A stretch of DNA of 64,000 bases from Patescibacteria group bacterium. GTDB taxonomy: Bacteria; Patescibacteria; Microgenomatia; Daviesbacterales; UBA10151. The stretch is taken from the NCBI GenBank assembly GCA_023487645.1, contig JAMDBX010000002.1, positions 21,723 through 85,722 on the forward strand, read 5' to 3'. Position numbers and translations under genes: made by a program. Shown piece by piece: positions 9,136-17,185 of this stretch; positions within the stretch are counted from its first letter, which is position 1; every line of letters starts with the position of its first letter. The notes beneath the pieces were generated by a model. The model saw only the letters and a list, made by a program, of their open reading frames with translations, did no database searches and had not been told where the DNA came from.

Positions 9136-9884
9136 ATGAACGATAAAGTTAAAACGAAAGTTATTATAGTTGCTGGTGGTAGGGGAGAAAGGTTAAGGCC
9201 GGTAACAGATTTTATTCCTAAACCGATGGTAGAGGTGGGTGGAAAATCAATTCTTGAGCATACTTTAGATCTACTTAAAAATCAGGGTATTAAAGATTTC
9301 ATTTTTGCACTATGTTACTTACCCGAAGTAATAACTGATTATTTTGGAGATGGTTCTAAATTTGGGGTAAATATTACTTATACTTTTGAGCATCCTGCAA
9401 TTCCACTGGGGACAGCCGGAGCGATTTTACCTGCCAAAAGTCAGATTAACAGTACTTTTATTGTGACGTATGCGGATATTTTACGAGAACTAGATGTGAG
9501 TCAGATGATTAACCATCACAGAGAGAAGAAATCAGTTATTACTTCGGGTAAGTAACTTTTGCTACTTTAAATGTTTATCAACATCGAGGGTCGAATTTTA
9601 AAAGTTCCATAGAGTTTGGTGATGATAACAAATTATTAAAGTTTACCGAATTACCTCAGTCGATAGTATTGGAAGAGGGCTTTGTTTGGTCTAATGGCTC
9701 TTTTTATGTTTTTGAACCGGAAATTTTTGATTTCATCCCGGCAAATCAAAAAGTGGACTTCAGCAGGGATGTTTTTCCAAAGCTGATTTCTTCTGCCAAG
9801 AGAACTCATGTTTATCCTTCTTCGGGATATTTTATTGATATTGGTACGCCGGAAAATTTAGAAGAAGCAAAAAAGAAATTTTAA
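9136..9884 (+). pseudogene. hddC: Frameshifted heptose-1-phosphate nucleotidyltransferase
   Basis: The first part encodes VIIVAGGRGERLRPVTDFIPKPM, the nucleotide-binding signature of sugar-phosphate nucleotidyltransferases. It continues through GTAGAIL and VTYADIL (the metal-binding Asp) and stops at 9553-9555. The other reading frame is open from 9552 and continues the family (VTFATLNVYQHRGSNF, then GFVWSNGSFYVF) to 9884. Adding one A at the AA of 9550-9551 would give SGKVTFAT and a full protein of about 249 residues. The break is therefore a single-base loss, real or a sequencing error. Position between gmhB and gmhA suggests the GDP- (or ADP-)heptose step. The 3' end overlaps convergent gmhA by four bases. 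Confidence 0.85.
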
Positions 9885-10459
9885 GATTTTAATTTTGGAT
9901 GGGTAACTATTCCATGCCAGATTACTGCCTGTAAGCTTTCGGCATATGGAGTAATTGTCTCATCTGAAAATGGGGGTATATGGATACAAGCATTAGCTAC
10001 CTGTTTGGTATATCCACCATCACGACTAACGATACCCATAATTGGTGACCCAACCTCTTGCGCATATTGCAAAGCGCTTACTATATTAGGACTGACATTC
10101 TTTTCTAGGTTTCCTCCTCCGACAGAAAAAACCATTAGTGCGTCAATCGGTTTTAAATGACTTACCATCAGCCATTTACTAAATATTGTATCCCAGCCTT
10201 CATCGTTTGCTCTGGCTGTCAGTTCGGAAACATTATCAGTTGGGGCGTAGGCTTCTATTCCCGCGATCTTACGAAAATCATTAACTGCATGAGAACAATT
10301 AGCAGCGCTGCCGCCAACACCTAGTAGGAAAAGCCGACCTTCTCTTGATTTAACTTCAGCAAGGATGTCTACAGTTTTATCAATTTCTTCACCAGGAAGA
10401 CGGTCAATAACTTCTTTGATACCTTCCAAATATGAATCTAAATATTCTGATTTTGCCAT
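9881..10459 (-). CDS. gmhA: Sedoheptulose 7-phosphate isomerase (SIS domain)
   Basis: 192 residues, one SIS domain. LFLLGVGGSAANCSHAVNDF near residues 43-62 matches the GNGGSAA(D/N)AxH motif of GmhA, and MVFSVGGGNLEKNVS is the second phosphate-binding loop (usually S.SG.S.N). The enzyme turns sedoheptulose 7-phosphate into D-glycero-D-manno-heptose 7-phosphate. It lies one base downstream of hddA on the same strand, so the two are co-transcribed. The SVGGGN loop differs slightly from typical GmhA. Confidence 0.87.
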   Translation of the reverse strand: MAKSEYLDSYLEGIKEVIDRLPGEEIDKTVDILAEVKSREGRLFLLGVGGSAANCSHAVNDFRKIAGIEAYAPTDNVSELTARANDEGWDTIFSKWLMVSHLKPIDALMVFSVGGGNLEKNVSPNIVSALQYAQEVGSPIMGIVSRDGGYTKQVANACIHIPPFSDETITPYAESLQAVIWHGIVTHPKLKS

Positions 10460-10460
10460 A

Positions 10461-11552
10461 TTAGCTGTGATTATATACTACTTTTGTTCCTTCTGGCTCA
10501 AAACTAATTTTTCGTTCCTCTAATCCAATTTCGCTCATTCTTTCTCGGAATCCTCTTTTGTGGCTAGAAACATAGAAAGCAAACCATCCGCCTCCGCCGG
10601 CACCCATGATTTTACCACCCAGTGCGCCGGCTTTTATAGCCTCTTCGTACCATTCGTCAATCTGGGGATTGGAAACTTTACTTGATAAGCGTTGTTTTAT
10701 CCTCCAATGAACATCAAGCGATTTTCCAAAAGCATCTACATCTCCTTCTAGAAGCCATCTTTTAACATCAAGGCCTAGAGCTTTAATATCATCAAGTGCG
10801 CACATTACATCCTCTGCGCTGGGGTCTTTTTTGCCAACTTTTTCTTTTTGATCCGCCAGTACTGAAGCTGCATCCCTGTGTAAACCGGTTCTGAAAAATA
10901 GTAAATTTTCCTCTAACTCCGCGACTGTACTATAAGGAAGATTAAGTAGTTCGGATTCAACATTTCCCAACTGGTCCATTTCAAAATAACGGATTCCGCC
11001 TAGTGCAGCGATGTATTGATCCTGTGGCCCGACTGGCTGCTTTAGTCGTTGCATCTCAATTTCGCAAGCTTCACGAGCCAGAGTTTCTGGATCGGTGCTG
11101 GCACCACCGTTTTTGTAAGTGTGTAGTGCATTAAGTAAACCTACTTCAAATGCTCCTGATCCTCCGAGACCAGAACGGGCGGAAACATCTGCTTGGATAG
11201 CGATATCAATTCCACAGGTTACTCCAGTGAGATCCAAAGATTCTCGAATAATAGGATTTCTTAATTCTCGGTAATCTCTGACTCTTTGTTGTTCGACAAT
11301 GCCGTCTTCTCTGGTCGCTGGGGCGATGATATCTCTCCAGTCTTCAGGGCGGTGTAAGTAGACAAAGACATATTGGTCAATGGCTGCACTTATCCAAGCC
11401 CCGCCTCTTTGCTGGCTGTACCATTGGACATCTGTACCTCCTCCTGCGAGTGTAATTCTCATAGGAGTTTGAGTTTCTATCCTAGCTCGTTTTCTTTGAG
11501 CATATTGTGGTATTTGTAATTCTTGTCCTTCACGGGTTGCTTCGACCACCAT
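10461..11552 (-). CDS. hddA: D-glycero-D-manno-heptose 7-phosphate kinase (GHMP family)
   Basis: 363 residues of the GHMP kinase fold. TPMRITLAGGGTDVQWY is the N-terminal substrate-binding motif typical of HddA and related fucokinases. SARSGLGGSGAFEVGLLNAL is the ATP-binding glycine-rich motif. KIMGAGGGGWFAFYV is motif 3. HddA phosphorylates C1 of heptose 7-phosphate in the GDP-D,D-heptose route, in contrast to bifunctional HldE of the ADP-heptose route. It precedes gmhA in a two-gene unit. About 85 bases separate it from the upstream small unknown gene. Confidence 0.87.
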   Translation of the reverse strand: MVVEATREGQELQIPQYAQRKRARIETQTPMRITLAGGGTDVQWYSQQRGGAWISAAIDQYVFVYLHRPEDWRDIIAPATREDGIVEQQRVRDYRELRNPIIRESLDLTGVTCGIDIAIQADVSARSGLGGSGAFEVGLLNALHTYKNGGASTDPETLAREACEIEMQRLKQPVGPQDQYIAALGGIRYFEMDQLGNVESELLNLPYSTVAELEENLLFFRTGLHRDAASVLADQKEKVGKKDPSAEDVMCALDDIKALGLDVKRWLLEGDVDAFGKSLDVHWRIKQRLSSKVSNPQIDEWYEEAIKAGALGGKIMGAGGGGWFAFYVSSHKRGFRERMSEIGLEERKISFEPEGTKVVYNHS

Positions 11553-11635
11553 TTTTTAAAAATTTCCTGTAGTAATTAATATCATAAATAATGTTTTGGA
11601 ACAAGAGTTTGAAGATTAAAAACTGGACAGAATCT

Positions 11636-11914
11636 TTAATAGCTAAGAAAAGGGGTTTGTTCGATATATCTTGCTAGATCTTCTCGACCCTCGGCACGGT
11701 ATTTAGCTGCAAGATTATTATCCCATTCCCCTGCTAATTGTTGTAGCTCAGGGTCATGTTCATCAACAGTCAAACCTTCTTTTTTAGTTTCTTCTAAGTA
11801 ACGATAGACAGATTTGCCAGATATCTCTGCGCGCGAAGCAAGAACTTGAATATCTGTTTCGGGAGTGTCTACTCTTGGTTGATCTGTTAATCCGATACTT
11901 TGTTCGACTGTCAT
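11636..11914 (-). CDS. Small hypothetical protein, 92 aa
   Basis: I do not recognise this protein. It is acidic and soluble, with no signal peptide or membrane segment. Residues 25-60 (VLASRAEISGKSVYRYLEE) could form a short helix-turn-helix resembling a resolvase or AraC-like segment, so a DNA-binding role is possible but weakly supported. A TATAAT box lies 9 bases upstream of the ATG (11924-11929 on the minus strand). It sits between the ABC exporter and the heptose genes, all on the minus strand. Confidence 0.55.
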   Translation of the reverse strand: MTVEQSIGLTDQPRVDTPETDIQVLASRAEISGKSVYRYLEETKKEGLTVDEHDPELQQLAGEWDNNLAAKYRAEGREDLARYIEQTPFLSY

Positions 11915-11946
11915 ATCTGTATGATTATATCATAGATATTTCGATA

Positions 11947-12681
11947 TTATTTTTGTAAATTTTTCTCATATTCCTCAAGAGCTTGAGCGCAATCTCCATT
12001 AAAAGTTACTTTTCCTGCAGATAACATGATTGCCTTATGGCAGAATTTTTTGATCATCTCCATATTATGGCTGACAATAAAGATGGTGACCCCACTTTTT
12101 TTAAACTCTTCCATTTTATTGAGACATTTTGTTTGAAATGCAACATCACCCACTGCCAATATCTCATCTATTAATAAAATATCAGGTTTTGTGTGGATAG
12201 CTACAGAAAATCCTAAACGCATATACATGCCTGAAGAATAGTGTTTTACAGGAGTGTCGATAAATTCTTCCAGTTCAGAAAAGGCAATTATGTCATTTAA
12301 TTTTTCATCAACTTCTTTTTTAGAAAGTCCAAGAATGGTCCCGTTTAAATAAATATTCTCTCTACCGGTTAGTTCCGGATGGAATCCTGCCCCAAGTTCT
12401 ATTAAAGGACTAATGTGGCCGTTAACTGTAATTTTTCCTTTAGTAGGTGTTAAAACCCCGGCAATTAATTTTAGTATAGTACTTTTGCCGGAACCATTAG
12501 TTCCAATAACACCAATTGATTCCCCTTTTTTAACCTCAAAAATGATATCTTTTAAAGCCCAGAAATCTTCTTGCCTTTCCGGTTTAAAAGTATCAATTAA
12601 GGCTTCTTTAAGAAGAAGCTTTTTTCCTTTCCGAAATTTCTTGCTTACATTATCAAATTTGATTGCAGTATTATTTTCCAT
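11947..12681 (-). CDS. Polysaccharide ABC exporter, ATP-binding subunit (Wzt/TagH type)
   Basis: 244 residues. Walker A is GTNGSGKST near residue 62. The signature motif is HYSSGMYMRLGFS, and Walker B is ILLIDEILAVGD followed by a switch His in FIVSHNMEMI. The N-terminus VSKKFRKGKKLLLKEAL and the extended WALKDI stretch are typical of Wzt, RfbE and TagH, which power export of O-antigen or teichoic acid. The C-terminal carbohydrate-binding domain of some Wzt proteins is absent, so chain-end recognition is not expected here. It is one base downstream of the permease gene. Confidence 0.92.
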   Translation of the reverse strand: MENNTAIKFDNVSKKFRKGKKLLLKEALIDTFKPERQEDFWALKDIIFEVKKGESIGVIGTNGSGKSTILKLIAGVLTPTKGKITVNGHISPLIELGAGFHPELTGRENIYLNGTILGLSKKEVDEKLNDIIAFSELEEFIDTPVKHYSSGMYMRLGFSVAIHTKPDILLIDEILAVGDVAFQTKCLNKMEEFKKSGVTIFIVSHNMEMIKKFCHKAIMLSAGKVTFNGDCAQALEEYEKNLQK

Positions 12682-12682
12682 A

Positions 12683-13462
12683 TTAAATTACATCAGCGAA
12701 ATATTTAGCCCTATTTTTAAATAATACATAACCAATAATCAGTAACCCAAAGGAAATTACTACTGAAAAAATAAATGACTGAGCCGGAGGCATTACTCCA
12801 TAAAGAACTGTATTGCGATAGGCATTGATTATTCCTGTCATCGGATTTAGTCCAAAGAGAAACCTTAAACGAGGTGGAATAAGTTCCGGGGAATAAATAA
12901 CCGGGGTTAAATACATCCAGACAGTTAAAAATACTCCTAAGATATTTTCCACATCGCGAAAAAAAGCATTTATTGATGATAAGATTAAAGAAATTCCCAT
13001 AATCAATGCTAGCTGGACTAAAAATATTAAGGGGACAAAAAATAAGGTTTGGTGTAATTCTACCCGGTATATAATAAGAAAGAATAATAAGAGGATGCTC
13101 GTTAAGGCCAGGTCTACTAATTTGGCGGCGATTGCTGAGAATGGAAAAATTTCCCGGGGTAAGTAAATTTTTGTAATTAACGAGCCGTTTGCAGCAATAC
13201 TGCTGGTGGCCGAAGCAATGGCATTAGACAAAAAAGTCCAGGGAACAAGGGCGACAAATAAATATATAGGGTAGGGAATACTGCCGGTTGGTACCTTAAA
13301 AAGAAAAGAAAAAACGATACTTAAAACTACTAAGTTAATAAGGGGAACGAGTAGTACCCAAGCATATCCCAAAACTGACTGTTTATATTTGGCTTTAATT
13401 TCCCGAAGGGTTAGCTGATAAAAGAGGTCTTTATATTTGGTAATATTTTGGAAAATATTCAT
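12683..13462 (-). CDS. Polysaccharide ABC exporter, permease (Wzm/TagG type)
   Basis: About 259 residues with six hydrophobic segments of the ABC-2 permease family. The N-terminal amphipathic part ends in LTLREIKAKYKQSVLGYAWVLL, the hallmark of Wzm/TagG/KpsM exporters. The ATG at 13462 is chosen; an upstream in-frame TTG at 13486 would add eight residues that look non-conserved. It pairs with the ATP-binding subunit immediately downstream. A promoter with TTGATT and TACAAT spaced by 17 bases lies just upstream (13492-13520), so the exporter can be expressed separately from ferredoxin. Confidence 0.9.
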   Translation of the reverse strand: MNIFQNITKYKDLFYQLTLREIKAKYKQSVLGYAWVLLVPLINLVVLSIVFSFLFKVPTGSIPYPIYLFVALVPWTFLSNAIASATSSIAANGSLITKIYLPREIFPFSAIAAKLVDLALTSILLLFFLIIYRVELHQTLFFVPLIFLVQLALIMGISLILSSINAFFRDVENILGVFLTVWMYLTPVIYSPELIPPRLRFLFGLNPMTGIINAYRNTVLYGVMPPAQSFIFSVVISFGLLIIGYVLFKNRAKYFADVI

Positions 13463-13491
13463 GTGGTTTGCGTTAATTTCTATCAATTTTG

Positions 13492-13520
13492 ATTGTATGT
13501 TTTAGCCTGGGATAAATCAA
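13492..13520 (-). promoter_or_regulatory. Promoter of the ABC exporter
   Basis: Minus-strand -35 TTGATT (13520-13515) and -10 TACAAT (13497-13492) with a 17-base spacer. The start of the permease follows about 30 bases after the -10. Confidence 0.6.
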
Positions 13521-13522
13521 GA

Positions 13523-13780
13523 TCATTCTTCCGGCCAGAGTTTTTTGGAGGTTTTATTGTCAATCAGCGTAATAGCTCCTACTGCACAGTTTTGTCCGGC
13601 GGAAACAACATCTTCAGTAGAATCTATTGGATCGGGTTTAATCTGACATTTCAAGTTTTCATCAAGTTCAAAAGTATTCGGCGCAACAACAGTACAGGAG
13701 CCGCAGGAAATACAGGCCTCCGTGTCTATTTGGATAGTTAATTTTTCTCTTTTATAATCTTCAATTTTTTGTTTAGCCAT
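13523..13780 (-). CDS. [4Fe-4S] ferredoxin
   Basis: 85 residues. Cys23, Cys26 and Cys29 form CISCGSC, and Cys65 in QNCAVGAI provides the fourth ligand, giving one [4Fe-4S] cluster with the second site lost, as in short monocluster ferredoxins. An extra Cys45 is present. It is a small soluble electron carrier. It is divergent from the ArsR-iscS-iscU genes and shares their palindromic promoter, so it probably donates electrons for cluster assembly, as Fdx does in the ISC system. That functional link is inference. Confidence 0.9.
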   Translation of the reverse strand: MAKQKIEDYKREKLTIQIDTEACISCGSCTVVAPNTFELDENLKCQIKPDPIDSTEDVVSAGQNCAVGAITLIDNKTSKKLWPEE

Positions 13781-13807
13781 ATTGATAATCAGGAAAATTT
13801 ATGTACT

Positions 13808-13841
13808 ATTGACAATAACTAATATATCGACTATTGTCAAT
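13808..13841. promoter_or_regulatory. Palindromic bidirectional promoter/operator
   Basis: Two 10-base arms, ATTGACAATA (13808-13817) and TATTGTCAAT (13832-13841), form an inverted repeat. On the plus strand TTGACA at 13809-13814 and TATTGT at 13832-13837 are 17 bases apart. On the minus strand the mirror image gives TTGACA (13840-13835) and TATTGT (13817-13812), also 17 apart. One palindrome therefore supplies both promoters for ferredoxin and the regulator, and is a likely operator for the regulator. Confidence 0.8.
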
Positions 13842-13851
13842 ATATTAAATT

Positions 13852-14115
13852 ATGAAATTTAAAGAGGATTGTTCAACTTGTTTTGCGGGACTTGCTTGTT
13901 TTACCAGGGCAGAGATAATAAATCTTTTGCAGGAAAAAGAGAGGATGAGCGTTTTAGAAATTGCCCGTCATTTTTCGGTAACTCAGTCTACCATTACCCA
14001 TCATTTAAAATATTTGGAGGAAGCCGGAGTTCTAAAATCAGAAAGGGAAGGAAGAAAAATTTTTTATTCAATTCATCAAAAGTGTAGCAAAAAAGATTGC
14101 AACATTTTTGTTTAA
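13852..14115 (+). CDS. Cysteine-rich ArsR-type winged-helix regulator
   Basis: 87 residues. The core MSVLEIARHFSVTQSTITHHLKYLEEAGVL is a clear ArsR-family helix-turn-helix, followed by the wing SEREGRKIFYSI. Unusual cysteines flank it: Cys7, Cys10 and Cys16 before it and Cys78 and Cys83 after it. They could bind a metal ion or an iron-sulfur cluster. It is first in a plus-strand unit with iscS (2-base gap) and iscU. The predicted promoter of both this gene and the divergent ferredoxin is itself a palindrome, so autoregulation of the locus is likely. No IscR or SufR is seen nearby. Confidence 0.85.
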   Translation: MKFKEDCSTCFAGLACFTRAEIINLLQEKERMSVLEIARHFSVTQSTITHHLKYLEEAGVLKSEREGRKIFYSIHQKCSKKDCNIFV

Positions 14116-14117
14116 AC

Positions 14118-15341
14118 ATGAAAAAAGTTTATCTTGACTGGGCAGCAACAACTCCCGTTTCCCAAAAAATTTTCCAGGCGATGAAACCGTATTTTTTGAA
14201 AAAATACGGTAATGCCTCACAGCCTCATGCATCAGGACAGGAAGCCCAAATGGCGCTGGAAGAATCCCGGAATATGGTTGCCAAGCTGCTGGGAGCCAAA
14301 CCACAGGAAATTATTTTTACAGGTTCGGCTACCGAATCCATCAACCTGGCTCATAAAGGGTTGGTTGAGGCTTTGGCTAAAAAATTTGAAAATCAAAAAC
14401 CTCATATTATTACCTCATCAATAGAACATAAGGCAGTTTTAGAAACCTGCCAACATCTTGAAAGGGTAGGGGCAGCCCAAGTCAGTTATTTACCGGTTGA
14501 TAAAAACGGTTTAGTCAAAACAGAAGATATCCAAAAAGCAATTACCCCACAAACTGTACTTGTTTCAGTAATGTATGCCAATAACGAAGTGGGGACTATT
14601 GAACCAATCAGGGAAATTGGTTTAATGCTAAAAAAAATTAACCGGGAAAGACAAGAAAAAGGTTTAGCCCAAATTTTTTTCCATACTGATGCTACTCAGG
14701 CAATTTCTTATTTAAATTGTCAGGCAGATTATTTAGGTGTTGATTTGCTTTCATTTACCGGACACAAATTGTCCGCACCAAAAGGGGTTGGAGCTCTATA
14801 TGTAAGAACAAAAATACCCTTAATCAGGCAAATAGACGGAGGTGGACAGGAGCAAAGAATGCGAGCAGGCACCGAAAATATTCCTTGTATTGTCGGACTG
14901 GCCAAGGCAGTAGAAGAAATAATTAATACAACTCCTGACCAAATAAATAAATTGCAAAACCTACGCGATAAATTAATTGAGGGAGTATTAAAAATCCCCC
15001 GGGTAAGATCAACCGGAGGTATTAGTAAGCGCGTTCCGCACATTGCTTCCTTTATTTTTGATGGGGCAGAAGGTGAATCAATAGTTCTGCTTCTTTCAAC
15101 TTACGGCATCTATGTTTCCTCCGGGTCTGCCTGTACCAGTGATAAATTAGCCCCTTCTCATGTCCTTACGGCAATGGGTATTCCCCCGGAAATTTCCCAC
15201 GGATCAATCCGTTTTTCTTTAGGTAAAGACACCACACAAAAAGATATTGATTATGTTTTATCTATTCTACCTAAAGTTATCGAACGCTTAAGGAAAATGG
15301 CGCCAAAATTAGGAGAGGAATATCATGGATCTTTTCTCTAA
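14118..15341 (+). CDS. iscS: Cysteine desulfurase (NifS/IscS family)
   Basis: 407 residues, PLP-dependent class V aminotransferase fold. The N-terminus VYLDWAATTPVS is the family signature. FTGHKLSAPKGVG carries the PLP lysine. SSGSACTSDKLAPSHVL contains the mobile-loop cysteine that takes sulfur from L-cysteine. The ATG at 14118 is used; an in-frame start 7 codons upstream would overlap the regulator. It overlaps iscU by 17 bases. With iscU and ferredoxin it forms a minimal Fe-S assembly set; it may also supply sulfur for tRNA thiolation. Confidence 0.93.
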   Translation: MKKVYLDWAATTPVSQKIFQAMKPYFLKKYGNASQPHASGQEAQMALEESRNMVAKLLGAKPQEIIFTGSATESINLAHKGLVEALAKKFENQKPHIITSSIEHKAVLETCQHLERVGAAQVSYLPVDKNGLVKTEDIQKAITPQTVLVSVMYANNEVGTIEPIREIGLMLKKINRERQEKGLAQIFFHTDATQAISYLNCQADYLGVDLLSFTGHKLSAPKGVGALYVRTKIPLIRQIDGGGQEQRMRAGTENIPCIVGLAKAVEEIINTTPDQINKLQNLRDKLIEGVLKIPRVRSTGGISKRVPHIASFIFDGAEGESIVLLLSTYGIYVSSGSACTSDKLAPSHVLTAMGIPPEISHGSIRFSLGKDTTQKDIDYVLSILPKVIERLRKMAPKLGEEYHGSFL

Positions 15342-15729
15342 ATTATATTCTAAAAAAGTCTTAGCCCATGTTAAAAATCCCAAAAATATGGGAGAGATGG
15401 TGGGTGCCGACGGCATGGCTTTAGTAGGCAACCCTGTTTGTGGGGATATTATGAAGTTTTATATTAAAGTAGAAAAAAGAGGTGGCTTGGAATATATCAA
15501 AGATGTCAAATTTCAAACATTGGGTTGTGGAGCTGCCATTGCCACCTCTAGTATGGCCACAACTTTAGTCAAGGGCAAACTTTTAAAGGATGTAGAAAAA
15601 ATTACCAAACAAACGATCGTTGAGGCCTTGGAGGGCCTACCGACTGTCAAAATCCATTGTTCAGTTTTGGCCGATGAGGGCTTAAAAAAAGCTATCGCCG
15701 ATTATCGAAAGAAAAATAAGAAGAAATAG
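15325..15729 (+). CDS. iscU: Fe-S cluster scaffold protein
   Basis: 134 residues. The three scaffold cysteines are Cys39 in GNPVCGD, Cys68 in LGCGAAIA and Cys112 in IHCSVLADEG, with the usual Asp after the first and His before the third. This is the IscU/NifU N-terminal type. The typical LPPVK chaperone-binding motif appears as LPTVK, close to canonical. A GGAGAGG Shine-Dalgarno lies inside the end of iscS. The C-terminus is lysine-rich. No HscA, HscB or IscA gene is visible in the window. Confidence 0.93.
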   Translation: MDLFSKLYSKKVLAHVKNPKNMGEMVGADGMALVGNPVCGDIMKFYIKVEKRGGLEYIKDVKFQTLGCGAAIATSSMATTLVKGKLLKDVEKITKQTIVEALEGLPTVKIHCSVLADEGLKKAIADYRKKNKKK

Positions 15730-15758
15730 TCATATAATTTAATGAACAGGTAATTTAG

Positions 15759-17183
15759 ATGTCCATCGTTTTTGTAATTGTTATTGCCTTGCTTGCAAGG
15801 GTTACAAGTCTTAACCAGAGTTTATGGTGGGATGAGGCCATTAATGTGATGGCTGCTGGAAATAGCGGTTTTTGGGATTTAGTCACCAAATATGCTTTGG
15901 CCGATTTTCATCCTCCGGGATATTTTGCAATTCTTTGGCTCTGGGGACACATTTTTGGTTTCTCTGAAATTTCAGTCAGACTTCCTTCCGTGATCTTCGG
16001 GATCTTAACGGTGTATTTAACGTACCTAATAGGAAAAAAATTATTTACCTCTCGAGTAGCTCTTATGGGAGCACTTTTGATGGCTTTGGCACCATTGAAT
16101 ATTTATTATTCCCAGGAGGCCCGGATGTATTCTTTCGCTGCCTTTGCTGCCACTTTGTCCATCTACTTTTTAATTAAACTGTTGAATCGCGAAAAGTTTG
16201 CCCGGGAAGGCTATATCTTGTCCATATTTTTAGTTATGTATTCAGATTACATTGCCTATCTGATTATCCCGGTACAAATTATTTATATTTTTCTTTATCA
16301 AAAAGACAAAATAAGACAATTTTTATCCGCCTTAGGATTGGGGCTTTTATCAGTATTGCCTTGGTTGGTAATTTTTCCTCAACAGCTTCAAGCGGGAAGA
16401 TCAACGGCCATTTCTCTTCCCGGATGGAAAGAAGTGGTTGGAGGGGCGAATATTAAAACAGCCGGCCTTTTGGTTGTTAAGATTTTAATTGGCAGGATTT
16501 CCTTTGATCCCAAAATGGCTTATGCAAGCGTTTTAGTATTAGCATCCAGCCCTTTTTTAGTATTACTGCTGAAATTCAGGAAAAGCATTAACCCAAAAAC
16601 CAAACTACTGCTATTTTGGCTATTGATACCTCCATTATCGGCGTTTCTTATATCTTTTTTCGTCCCAGTTTTTTCTTACTTTCGGTTTATATTTATTCTC
16701 CCGGCTTTTTATCTTTTTACAGCAGTCCTGATTAACAAGTTTTCCTTAAAATGGTCGCAAATCCTGGTTGGTTTTATAGTATTCTCAGAAATCGTATTTT
16801 CCGGAATTTATTTGGCAAACTCTCAGTATCAACGAGAAGACTGGAGAGGGGCAGTAAAGTTTGTCGATCAACAAGCAGATAATAGTTCAATTATTTTATT
16901 TGAAAATAGTGAGGTAGCAGCTCCTTTTGTCTATTACAGTTCTGATCTAACTAAAGCTCTACCGGCTTTTAAAAAGATTCCTGCCAAAACAACTAATGAC
17001 TTTAATGATTTAGATAAAATAATTTCTGGGAAGAAAAATATTTTTATGTTTGAATATTTAGTGGATATTGCAGATCCACAAAGATTACTTCAAAATAAAT
17101 TAAATGATTTAGGTTTTAAGGAGTCTAAAATTTATAACTTTCAAGGAGTAGGATTTGTAAGAATGTATACACGCAAATTGTAA
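15759..17183 (+). CDS. GT39/ArnT-like membrane glycosyltransferase
   Basis: 474 residues, about ten membrane segments in the N-terminal three quarters and a soluble periplasmic-type tail. The first loop contains LWWDEAINVMAA, with the Asp-Glu pair of GT-C enzymes of the PMT/ArnT family, and the next loop has DFHPPGYFAILWLWG, a second family motif. These enzymes take a sugar from polyprenyl phosphate and add it to protein or lipid-linked acceptors outside the membrane. A TATAAT lies at 15735-15740. It is convergent with the next gene, with 3' ends 2 bases apart. Confidence 0.85.
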   Translation: MSIVFVIVIALLARVTSLNQSLWWDEAINVMAAGNSGFWDLVTKYALADFHPPGYFAILWLWGHIFGFSEISVRLPSVIFGILTVYLTYLIGKKLFTSRVALMGALLMALAPLNIYYSQEARMYSFAAFAATLSIYFLIKLLNREKFAREGYILSIFLVMYSDYIAYLIIPVQIIYIFLYQKDKIRQFLSALGLGLLSVLPWLVIFPQQLQAGRSTAISLPGWKEVVGGANIKTAGLLVVKILIGRISFDPKMAYASVLVLASSPFLVLLLKFRKSINPKTKLLLFWLLIPPLSAFLISFFVPVFSYFRFIFILPAFYLFTAVLINKFSLKWSQILVGFIVFSEIVFSGIYLANSQYQREDWRGAVKFVDQQADNSSIILFENSEVAAPFVYYSSDLTKALPAFKKIPAKTTNDFNDLDKIISGKKNIFMFEYLVDIADPQRLLQNKLNDLGFKESKIYNFQGVGFVRMYTRKL

Positions 17184-17185
17184 AA

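Noticed and set aside
9541..9560. Programmed ribosomal frameshift in hddC.
   Set aside because: A -1 shift is needed, but no slippery X-XXY-YYZ heptamer or following pseudoknot is present; a lost A in a short run is simpler.
9669..9884. Independent 71-residue gene after the hddC break.
   Set aside because: Its sequence continues the nucleotidyltransferase fold, and its frame is open back to the break; it is the second half of hddC.
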